Part shown: in pieces, positions 1 through 5,887 of the stretch | Layout of the letters: each line of letters begins with the position of its first letter | Position numbering within the stretch: the stretch's first letter is position 1 | Source of the DNA: Anaerolineales bacterium | GTDB taxonomy: Bacteria; Chloroflexota; Anaerolineae; 4572-78; NAK82 | Reading direction: 5' to 3' | NCBI GenBank assembly: GCA_024643945.1 | Contig: JAHELX010000043.1 | Location: forward strand, 1 to 10,606 | DNA length: 10,606 nucleotides | Program-made: the position numbers and the translations under genes | Notes under the pieces: model-generated | Told to the model about the DNA's origin: nothing | Databases searched by the model: none | The model's input: the letters and a program-made list of their open reading frames with translations, nothing else

Positions 1-352
1 TGGCGGCGACTGAAACTTCGGCGCAGCCCAGGGATGCCAGACGCTGCAGTAGCTCCGATATCAAGGCGCTGCCGACCCCACGGCCACGCTCGGACTTGCG
101 CACGACTAACTCTTCAATCAGGCATGAATTGGCCGCATGATACAGGTCGGGCCGGACGGAATAACTGAGCAGGCCGATGACCCGGTCATTCTCTTCGGCC
201 AGCAGCACCTGGCTGATGGGGGAGGCGAGGTAATCTGTAACGTAGGCATGCGTAATAGGACTTGAATCGCCGCTCGTTTCAGCCAGCTCTTGCATCAACT
301 GCACGATGAAGATCTCGTCCCCCGGTTTCGCTTCTCTAATACTGATGCTCAC
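1..352 (-). CDS. GNAT-family N-acetyltransferase, C-terminus cut by window edge
   Basis: Read on the minus strand from a GTG start at 352-350, the frame stays open for 117 codons to the window edge. GNAT proteins transfer an acetyl group from acetyl-CoA to an amine; the substrate cannot be told here. The start is supported by AGGAGG (361-366) eight bases upstream. The N-terminus (MSISIREAKPGDE) has the usual first strand and helix of the fold. Residues 46-64 (ISQVLLAEENDRVIGLLSY) match the beta-2/beta-3 hairpin. Residues 79-100 hold motif A: 'IEELVVRKSERGRGVGSAL', where R89-x-x-G92-x-G94 is the acetyl-CoA pyrophosphate-binding signature. Family members are usually 140-170 residues, so roughly the last 30-50 residues lie outside the window. 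It is transcribed divergently from the protease gene, from a good promoter at 431-459. The family call is firm; the specific function is unknown. Confidence 0.9.
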   Translation of the reverse strand, partial: MSISIREAKPGDEIFIVQLMQELAETSGDSSPITHAYVTDYLASPISQVLLAEENDRVIGLLSYSVRPDLYHAANSCLIEELVVRKSERGRGVGSALISELLQRLASLGCAEVSVAA

Positions 353-430
353 CTGCGCAGCCTCCTCTAAAGGGGAAGTTCGCGTTGTGGTTAGAGCCTG
401 TCTTCCTCTTCTGGTTCGACGTCTTGTGGT

Positions 431-459
431 ATTATATGCGATACCGCGCTGTTTATCAA
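431..459 (-). promoter_or_regulatory. sigma-70-type promoter for the GNAT gene
   Basis: On the minus strand TTGATA (454-459) and TATAAT (431-436) are separated by exactly 17 bases. The -10 is perfect and the -35 matches consensus at five of six positions. Transcription would start near 424, giving a leader of about 70 bases before the GTG at 352. No experimental support; inferred from consensus match and position. Confidence 0.7.
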
Positions 460-479
460 CGTCCTCTTACAAACGCCAG

Positions 480-546
480 CAATTCTCATTTTGAAGCCAG
501 TTCTTGTCCTACATTTTTCGATGCTATAGCTTCAAGATGAGAATTG
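480..546. repeat. Inverted repeat with 18-bp arms between divergent promoters
   Basis: The left arm at 480-497 (CAATTCTCATTTTGAAGC) and the right arm at 529-546 (GCTTCAAGATGAGAATTG) are reverse complements at 17 of 18 positions. The single exception (T490/G536) would be a G-U pair in RNA. The intervening segment is 31 bases (498-528). The element lies upstream of both opposed promoters, on the far side of the GNAT -35 and about 20 bases before the protease -35. It could be an operator, a bidirectional transcription barrier, or a remnant of a small mobile repeat. There is no T-tract directly after either arm, so it is not a textbook intrinsic terminator. No flanking target duplication was seen. 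Confidence 0.7.
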
Positions 547-566
547 TTAGCGATCATCCGCGTCTA

Positions 567-596
567 TTGACGCCAGGCCTAATTTTATGGTAAGAT
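567..596 (+). promoter_or_regulatory. sigma-70-type promoter for the surface protease gene
   Basis: TTGACG (567-572) and TAAGAT (591-596) are spaced by 18 bases. Predicted start of transcription is near 603, about 50 bases ahead of the ATG at 654. The -35 matches five of six consensus bases and the -10 four of six. Confidence 0.6.
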
Positions 597-653
597 AGCA
601 GTACTTGTGGAAATATCCAGGCCGGGTGCAACGACCATGAGGAGGGCAGCGCC

Positions 654-2729
654 ATGATGGGACATCTCCGAACTACACGCAGTCAGAGAGTGCTGCTGGC
701 AGCCGTTATCATCCTGGCGATTACAGCGCTGGCTGCCTGTACCTTGCAGCGGTCTCCTCCCCGGCCTGGCGCGCTGGCCACGCCTACCCCGCCACCTGGC
801 CTTCCTCAATTTTCCTCGGCGCCAGCCAGGGTCATTGACGGCCAACCTGATATAGTGCCCGGCCAGGTCATCGTCAAGCTCAGTGCCCAACCTGCCCTCC
901 AGGCTCTCGGCGCTACGCCGGAGGCCAGCGGGATTATCGTCACGGGATTGCCTGGGATTGATCTTCTGAACCAGCAGTTTGACGTCACCGCCTTCGATCC
1001 GCTGATCCAGCCGTTGGCCCAGGCATCCGGTGAAGGCGTTCAGGCGTTTGCAGCCCGCGAGCCGAGCCTGCTGGGTCTCTACGTGGTGAGTTTTGATCCC
1101 CAATACGACCCCGCTGAGGTTGCTGCAGCTTATCGAGCCGACTCGAGTGTCATCTATGCCGAGCCAAATTTCTACGCTTACGCCAACGACGAGCCCTTGG
1201 CGCCAGCCGCTTTTACCCCCAACGATCCCTACTTTAATCTGCAGTGGAACATGCCCCTCATTCAGGCGCCTCAGGCTTGGGACATATCTAATGGTCAGGG
1301 TGTGTTGGTGGCTGAGCTGGACACGGGCATCGCCTACGAGGATTTTGACATTTACCGCCGGGCCCCTGACCTGAACGACACCAGTTTTGTACCCGGCTAC
1401 GATTTTGTCAACGGCGACGCGCACGCCAACGACGACGAAGGCCACGGCACCCACGTTGCCGGAACCATTGCCCAAAGCACCAACAATGGCCAGGGGGTGG
1501 CTGGTGTGGCCTTTGGCGCGACGCTGATGCCGGTCAAAGTGCTCGACAACCGGGGTCAGGGCAGCTATGATGCCATTGCCCAGGGCATTATCTACGCCGC
1601 CGATCGGGGAGCGCGCATCATCAATATGAGCCTCAGCGGGCGTGATGCCTCCAATGCCCTGGCCGAAGCCGTGGATTACGCCACCGGCAAAGGGGTGCTG
1701 CTCGTAGCCGCTGCCGGCAACAGCCGGGGGGCGGTGGAATATCCGGCCGCCTACGACGCTGTGTTGGCCGTTGGCTCGGTGGGCTACAATCGCGTTCGCG
1801 TGGACTACAGCGACTTTGGCCCGCAGATTGAGCTGGTCGCTCCCGGGGGGGACACCGACGTAGACTTGAATGGTGACGGCTACCCCGACGGTATCCTTCA
1901 ACAGACCTTCCAGGGTGACGTGACGAACTTCGGTTTTTATTTCTATGAGGGGACTTCGATGGCAACGCCCCACGTTTCGGGGGTAGCCGCGCTCCTTTTC
2001 GCTCGCAATCCGGCGGCCAGCGCCAGCCAGGTGCGCCAGGCTATGGAATCTACCGCCCTGGACCTGGGACCGGCCGGGCGCGACAACGAGTACGGGTACG
2101 GCCTGGTGCAGGCCGCCAGTGCGTTGGATGCCATCGGTGGCCCCCCAATCATCACCCCCACGCCCACCACCCAACCGCCGACGCCAACCCCCACTTCCAC
2201 ACCAACTGTTCCGGGCCCCTCGCCCACGCCAACTTTCACCCCGACTCCCCCCCCGGTTTCTGGAAACCTGATCGTGAACGGGGGCTTCGAAGCGGATGGC
2301 GGCTGGATCTTTAGCCGCACGGTCTATCCGGCCGGCTACAGCACGCAGGTCGTCCATGGCGGCGCTCGTTCCGCTCGCATGGGTATCGTCGATGGGTTTG
2401 ACCGCTTCAGTTATTCGTCCGTATGGCAGGTGGTCACCATCCCCGCTGACGCCCGGCGTGCCACTCTTACCTACTGGGTCTACCCAATCAGTGAGGACAT
2501 CTTCCCCCGGGACCAGCAACTGGTGCTGGTGCTGAACGAACGCTTCCGCATCATTAGTTATGCCGAGCGGACTCTGTCGGATGCGCAGCAGTGGATTCAG
2601 CGCAGCTACGATATGACGCCTTTCGCCGGTCGCACCGTCATCGTTTACTTTGGCGTCTTCAACCGGGGCTACACCGGCCGGCCAAGTGCTATGTACGTGG
2701 ACGATGTCGCTCTGACTTTTGAGAGGTAG
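654..2729 (+). CDS. Lipid-anchored subtilisin-like serine protease (S8 family) with Pro/Thr linker and C-terminal jelly-roll-like domain
   Basis: Secreted peptidase of 691 residues. A lipoprotein signal peptide ends in the lipobox LAAC, with C29 as the predicted lipidated residue. Residues about 65-175 resemble the fervidolysin-type propeptide (PGQVIVKL, later YAEPNFYAYA). The S8 catalytic domain spans about 200-495: D223 in ELDTGIA, H264 in GHGTHVAG, oxyanion-hole N356 in AAAGNS, and nucleophile S435 in GTSMATPHVSG, so the triad is complete. An Asp-rich insert (DVDLNGDGYPDG, about 402-413) looks like a calcium-binding loop. Residues about 499-536 are a Pro/Thr linker. Residues 537-691 (starting NLIVNGGFEADGGW) resemble a CBM4/9-like jelly roll, often found in surface proteins. 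Start chosen from AGGAGGG (640-646), seven bases upstream; an ATG one codon later is possible. It is likely anchored outside the cytoplasmic membrane; substrate unknown. Family call is firm, tail-domain role is inference. Confidence 0.95.
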   Translation: MMGHLRTTRSQRVLLAAVIILAITALAACTLQRSPPRPGALATPTPPPGLPQFSSAPARVIDGQPDIVPGQVIVKLSAQPALQALGATPEASGIIVTGLPGIDLLNQQFDVTAFDPLIQPLAQASGEGVQAFAAREPSLLGLYVVSFDPQYDPAEVAAAYRADSSVIYAEPNFYAYANDEPLAPAAFTPNDPYFNLQWNMPLIQAPQAWDISNGQGVLVAELDTGIAYEDFDIYRRAPDLNDTSFVPGYDFVNGDAHANDDEGHGTHVAGTIAQSTNNGQGVAGVAFGATLMPVKVLDNRGQGSYDAIAQGIIYAADRGARIINMSLSGRDASNALAEAVDYATGKGVLLVAAAGNSRGAVEYPAAYDAVLAVGSVGYNRVRVDYSDFGPQIELVAPGGDTDVDLNGDGYPDGILQQTFQGDVTNFGFYFYEGTSMATPHVSGVAALLFARNPAASASQVRQAMESTALDLGPAGRDNEYGYGLVQAASALDAIGGPPIITPTPTTQPPTPTPTSTPTVPGPSPTPTFTPTPPPVSGNLIVNGGFEADGGWIFSRTVYPAGYSTQVVHGGARSARMGIVDGFDRFSYSSVWQVVTIPADARRATLTYWVYPISEDIFPRDQQLVLVLNERFRIISYAERTLSDAQQWIQRSYDMTPFAGRTVIVYFGVFNRGYTGRPSAMYVDDVALTFER

Positions 2730-2762
2730 CCCGGAAATAGTGAAGATTTTCCCTTTCTAATG

Positions 2763-2768
2763 TATAAT
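2763..2768 (+). promoter_or_regulatory. -10 element of the promoter for the DUF362/polyferredoxin operon
   Basis: A perfect TATAAT, preceded by TG, lies 34 bases after the protease stop codon in a locally AT-rich stretch. The -35 is weak: GTGAAG at 2740-2745 with a 17-base spacer, three of six matches. The expected start is near 2775, giving a leader of about 113 bases before the ATG at 2888. The weak -35 suggests dependence on an activator or on another sigma factor; that is inference. Confidence 0.55.
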
Positions 2769-2789
2769 ATCATAGTACAACCTCCCTCA

Positions 2790-2811
2790 TCGCCGGACTG
2801 TTGTCCGGCGA
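2790..2811 (+). promoter_or_regulatory. Leader hairpin 1 (GC-rich, perfect stem)
   Basis: CGCCGGAC (2791-2798) pairs perfectly with GTCCGGCG (2803-2810) around a TGTT tetraloop, and T2790-A2811 adds a ninth pair. No T-run follows, and it lies downstream of the -10 at 2763. It is better read as a 5' leader structure than as the terminator of the protease gene, although it could serve as a weak terminator for read-through from upstream. Confidence 0.65.
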
Positions 2812-2816
2812 GAACA

Positions 2817-2833
2817 CTTATGCTGAACATAAG
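2817..2833 (+). promoter_or_regulatory. Leader hairpin 2
   Basis: CTTATG (2817-2822) pairs with CATAAG (2828-2833) around a five-base loop (CTGAA). It starts only five bases after hairpin 1, so the two would form consecutive stems in the operon leader. By itself a six-pair AT-rich stem is weak evidence; position next to hairpin 1 raises interest. Confidence 0.4.
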
Positions 2834-2872
2834 CCCCAAGTTTTATGCGGTTCGATAGCTTTTAATATATGT

Positions 2873-2878
2873 GGAGGT
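2873..2878 (+). promoter_or_regulatory. Ribosome binding site that fixes the start of the first DUF362 gene
   Basis: GGAGGT sits nine bases before the ATG at 2888. It decides against an in-frame TTG at 2801, which would lie inside hairpin 1 and add 29 non-signal residues ahead of the Tat signal. The complementary hexamer ACCTCC occurs at 2780-2785, at the very start of the predicted leader, and could mask this site in an RNA fold. Confidence 0.75.
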
Positions 2879-2887
2879 AAAATCGTC

Positions 2888-4057
2888 ATGAACCAGCATA
2901 ATTCTACCAAAAGTTCACGCGGAATCTCCCGGCGAAGATTCCTGGGCCTGGCTGCAGCCGGTTTGTTGGCCAGTTGCAGCCCCGCTGAGCAGCCGGTCGC
3001 CGCACCGACCAGCGCTCCCCCAGAGACGCCCACGCCCACCCCTGCCCCGCCAGCCACGCCCACCAGCGCTCCCCCAGAGACGCCCACGCCCACTCCTGCC
3101 CCGCCAGCCACGCCCACCAGCGCCCCGACCGCTACGTTGGCGACGACAGGCCGGCCGGATGTCATTAGATTCTATCCTGATGTACCGAGCAAGGTGGTGT
3201 ATACCCACCACGCCGGGGTGTGGAATGGCGACCAGTTGTCGCCAGAGGCTCTCCGGCAAATGCTCGATGCCTCCATTACTAAACTGACCGGCCTGAACGA
3301 TGCCCGGGAAGCCTGGGCTGCCCTGTTCAAGCCCACCGAGAAGATCGCCATCAAGGTTAATGCCTTTAACAACAGCATCATCTGGACGCACGTCCCGCTG
3401 GTCAACGCCGTGGTGGCGTCTCTCCAGGATGCAGGCCTCCCCGCAGAGCAGATCTTTATCTATGACCATTTAAGTGTGTTTAAGGATGCGGGATACGAGG
3501 TCAATAAAGATGGCCCGGGTGTGCGTTGCCTCGAGGAAACTGACTTTACCGGCCAGTGGAAGGTAGCCAAAGCTACTGTCCGCCTCAGCAGTACCTTACA
3601 GAGTTGTGATGCTTTAATCAATATCCCGGTTCTCAAATCGCACATGATTTCCGGCCTGACTTTTGCCATGAAGAATCACTATGGCAGCGTGGATTATCCC
3701 AGCGTCCTGCACAGCTCGGTCGAGCAGGCTATTCCCGAATTGAACGCCCTTCCACCCATTAGGGATCGCACCCGGCTGGTGATTGGTGACATCTTGGAAG
3801 CCAACCTGAAATATGCTGGCAGTTGGCCTTACTGGAAAGCAGACTGGAAAGGCGATTCCATTCTCATGAGCTTCGACCCGGTGGCGCATGACACGCTAGG
3901 GATGCAAATACTTGAGCGGCTGCAAGCCGAAAACAACGCAAATGTGTCGTCCTTCCTCAGAGAGCTGGCAGTTTCGTATCTGAAAACAGGGGCCGAACTG
4001 GGCCTGGGTACCGATGACCCCGAGAATATGGAGGTGGCGGAGGTGAAGTTGGGATGA
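2888..4057 (+). CDS. Tat-exported DUF362-family lipoprotein (first of a pair)
   Basis: 389 residues from the ATG at 2888. The N-terminus has a twin-arginine signal (SRRRFLG, R15-R17) followed by a hydrophobic stretch and lipobox LASC, C30. It is predicted to fold in the cytoplasm, possibly with a cofactor, and then be exported and lipid-anchored. Residues about 41-80 are a Pro/Thr linker built from a nearly exact 18-residue tandem duplication. The remainder matches DUF362: IKVNAFNN, then C240-DALINIPVLKSH and MKNHYGS. DUF362 has no settled biochemical role; members are often found with Fe-S proteins. It is first gene of a tight operon, overlapping the next DUF362 gene by ATGA (4054-4057). The family's common K-P-N motif is K-V-N here, unlike the downstream paralogue, so the two copies are not redundant. 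Function unknown. Confidence 0.88.
   Translation: MNQHNSTKSSRGISRRRFLGLAAAGLLASCSPAEQPVAAPTSAPPETPTPTPAPPATPTSAPPETPTPTPAPPATPTSAPTATLATTGRPDVIRFYPDVPSKVVYTHHAGVWNGDQLSPEALRQMLDASITKLTGLNDAREAWAALFKPTEKIAIKVNAFNNSIIWTHVPLVNAVVASLQDAGLPAEQIFIYDHLSVFKDAGYEVNKDGPGVRCLEETDFTGQWKVAKATVRLSSTLQSCDALINIPVLKSHMISGLTFAMKNHYGSVDYPSVLHSSVEQAIPELNALPPIRDRTRLVIGDILEANLKYAGSWPYWKADWKGDSILMSFDPVAHDTLGMQILERLQAENNANVSSFLRELAVSYLKTGAELGLGTDDPENMEVAEVKLG
3008..3123 (+). repeat. 54-bp in-frame tandem duplication in the Pro/Thr linker
   Basis: Unit 1 (3008-3061) and unit 2 (3062-3115) differ at one base (C versus T in CACCCCTGCC/CACTCCTGCC), followed by the first eight bases of a third copy (3116-3123). Each unit encodes 18 residues (TSAPPETPTPTPAPPATP). 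The near-identity points to a recent slippage or unequal-crossover event in a length-tolerant spacer. Confidence 0.95.
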
Positions 4058-4998
4058 CAAAGATTACGCGGCGGCAGTTCTTAACCTTGACCGGCGCAGC
4101 CGCCGGGGTGGCCCTGTTTGGTTCGGGTTGCGCCAGCCAACCGGCCGAGACGGCTCCCCGCCGGCAGCCGCCAGCCGCGCCCAGCGGCGACCAGGCTTAC
4201 CTGGCCGTGGCCCGGGGGGCCGACCCGGCGGAAATTACCAGGCGGGCCATGGCCGCGCTGGGCGGCATCGAGCGCTTCGTCAAGCCTGGCCATGATGTGA
4301 TCATCAAGCCTAATATTTGCGTCGATTATCACCCCCCGGAGTACGCGGCGACAACCAACCCCACCGTCGTCGCTACCCTGGTCAGCCTGTGTCTGGGCGC
4401 CGGGGCCAAACGGGTGCGGGTGATGGATATGCCCCTTGGCGGCACACCCCAATCGGCCTACGCTGTCACCGGCATCGGCGATGCCGTCAAGGCCGCTGGG
4501 GGCGCGATGGAGGTGATGAGCCGAGTCAAGTTCGTCAAGATGCCTATCCCCGAGGGCCGGGACATCAAGGAGTGGGACATCTATCAAGACGTGCTCAAGG
4601 CCGACGTGCTCATTGACGTGCCCATTGCCAAGCACCATTCTCTGGCCCGGCTGACGCTGGGATCGAAAAACCTGCTCGGCGTCGTTGCCAACCCCAATGG
4701 CATCCATCGCAACCTGGGGCAGCGCGTGGCCGACCTGGCCAGCCTGATTCGCCCGACCTTGACCGTGGTGGACGCAGTACGCATCCTGACCACCCATGGC
4801 CCCACCGGCGGTAGTCTGAACGATGTCAAGCAAACCAACACGGTTATCGCCAGCCATGATCTCGTGGCCGCCGATGCGTATGGGGCCACGCTCTTTGGCA
4901 TGACCGGGTCAGACATCGCCTACATTAGAGCCGGGGCCGAGATGGGCCTGGGGACGATGGATTTAAAGGGTATCAAAGTTGAGGAAGTCAATGTGTAA
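4054..4998 (+). CDS. Tat-exported DUF362-family lipoprotein (second of a pair)
   Basis: 314 residues. The N-terminus TRRQFLTLTG (R6-R7) is a twin-arginine motif and a likely lipidation cysteine is C26 (GSGC), a somewhat loose lipobox. After a short Pro/Ala linker the protein is a full DUF362 domain: VIIKPNICVDY (K-P-N motif), ATTNPTVVATLVSL, then DVLIDVPIAKHH and LGSKNLLGVV, ending with GLGTMDLKGIKVEEV. It begins at the ATGA overlapping the upstream stop, with GGAGGTG at 4039-4045, indicating translational coupling. It ends directly against the next gene (zero intergenic bases). Compared with its upstream paralogue it lacks the long Pro/Thr linker and keeps the canonical K-P-N motif, suggesting division of labour or a heterodimer; that is inference. 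Some DUF362 proteins are fused to ferredoxin domains; here the Fe-S part is a separate gene in the same operon. Confidence 0.9.
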   Translation: MTKITRRQFLTLTGAAAGVALFGSGCASQPAETAPRRQPPAAPSGDQAYLAVARGADPAEITRRAMAALGGIERFVKPGHDVIIKPNICVDYHPPEYAATTNPTVVATLVSLCLGAGAKRVRVMDMPLGGTPQSAYAVTGIGDAVKAAGGAMEVMSRVKFVKMPIPEGRDIKEWDIYQDVLKADVLIDVPIAKHHSLARLTLGSKNLLGVVANPNGIHRNLGQRVADLASLIRPTLTVVDAVRILTTHGPTGGSLNDVKQTNTVIASHDLVAADAYGATLFGMTGSDIAYIRAGAEMGLGTMDLKGIKVEEVNV

Positions 4999-5853
4999 AT
5001 GAATAAAATCCTGAGATTAAGCGGCTTTCTTCTCATTTTACTGCTGCTGGCGGGCTGCGGCAGTCAATCGGCTGCGCTGACCGACTTCTTGCCCAAGGCC
5101 GGCGCTATCCCCAATTGGACGCTCACGGAACAAGCGCGGGTTTACAACCGCGAAAATCTCTTCGACATGGTGGACGGCCAGGCCGATGCCTACTTTGTCT
5201 ACGGGTTCGAGCAGGTGGCCACGCAAAGGTATCAAAACGCGGCTGGAGCGATCCTCGAAGTCGCCATCTGGCAGTTGGCGACTCCTGCCGACGCCTATGG
5301 CCTCTTTACCTTTGGCCGCGCCGGCGAGCCGGCCGTCATCGGCAATGAAGGCGACGCCGACCCTGGCCGGAGGCTGGTCTTCTGGCAAGACCGCTATTGG
5401 GTACAGGTTTACGGCCGCCAGCAATTGCCCGACGCCGACCTGCAAGCTTTTGCCCATGCGGTTGCAACGGCCCTGCCGGCCGGGGGAGAACGTCCTGCGC
5501 TGGTAAGTCGCCTGCCAAAGGACGGGCTGATCGAACGCGGCTTTATCTTCTTCCACGAAGAAATCTCCATTCAGACCGACATCTGGTTGGGCGGCACAAA
5601 CATCTTGGGTTTGAGCCCCCAAACTAACGGCATCCTGGCCCGGTATGACCTGGATGGCGTCATGGCCCTCCTGCTCTTGATCCAGTATCCCGACGCTAAG
5701 GCTGCCACAACCGGGCTGGATGCGTTGAAAGCCGGTCAGGTGGATGGCCTGGTCGCTGCCGACGCGCGTGACAACCTGCTGGGCGCGATCTTGGGTGAGG
5801 TAGACCCAAGCGCGGCTACTGAGCTGCTGGCAAAAGCCCTGGGGAGCGAGTAA
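4999..5853 (+). CDS. DUF6599-like lipoprotein
   Basis: 284 residues. A classic lipoprotein signal peptide ends in LAGC with C20. The mature part contains NLFDMVDGQADAYFVYGFEQ (about 52-71), AIWQLATPADAYGLFTFGR and LVFWQDRYWVQVYG, the pattern I associate with DUF6599: a 'xxDGxAxxYxxYGF' box, then an 'AFGLFS'-type box and an 'FWxxxYxVxV' strand. No catalytic residues or metal motifs are evident and there is no cysteine in the mature part, so a binding or scaffold role is more likely than redox chemistry. The ATG follows the previous stop codon directly; GAGGAAG (4981-4987) is the likely ribosome site. It shares the operon with the DUF362 pair and the polyferredoxin (34 bases downstream). The family match is from memory of the motif pattern and function is unknown. 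Confidence 0.8.
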   Translation: MNKILRLSGFLLILLLLAGCGSQSAALTDFLPKAGAIPNWTLTEQARVYNRENLFDMVDGQADAYFVYGFEQVATQRYQNAAGAILEVAIWQLATPADAYGLFTFGRAGEPAVIGNEGDADPGRRLVFWQDRYWVQVYGRQQLPDADLQAFAHAVATALPAGGERPALVSRLPKDGLIERGFIFFHEEISIQTDIWLGGTNILGLSPQTNGILARYDLDGVMALLLLIQYPDAKAATTGLDALKAGQVDGLVAADARDNLLGAILGEVDPSAATELLAKALGSE

Positions 5854-5887
5854 AAACGAAGCAGGTTGACTGAGAGAAAGGTTTTCT

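Noticed and set aside
306..494. 62-codon plus-strand frame in the divergent gap
   Set aside because: It overlaps the GNAT start and its promoter in antisense, has no convincing ribosome site, and its translation has no family likeness.
585..2519. 644-codon open frame on the minus strand, antisense to the protease
   Set aside because: Its translation is low-complexity and Gly/Arg/His-rich with no recognisable domain, and the opposite strand encodes a complete S8 protease. Long antisense frames are expected in GC-rich codons.
2790..2811. Hairpin read as intrinsic terminator of the protease gene
   Set aside because: No T-tract follows and a perfect -10 element lies upstream of it, so a leader structure is the better reading.
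2801..2887. In-frame TTG as a longer start for the first DUF362 gene
   Set aside because: It falls inside leader hairpin 1, lacks a ribosome site and would put 29 residues ahead of a Tat signal. The ATG at 2888 has GGAGGT at proper spacing.
3008..3123. Direct repeats as a CRISPR or satellite element
   Set aside because: The units are contiguous, without spacers, and in frame inside a Pro/Thr-rich coding linker.
4081..4857. 258-codon minus-strand open frame
   Set aside because: Antisense to the second DUF362 gene, His/Gly-rich and without a recognisable domain.
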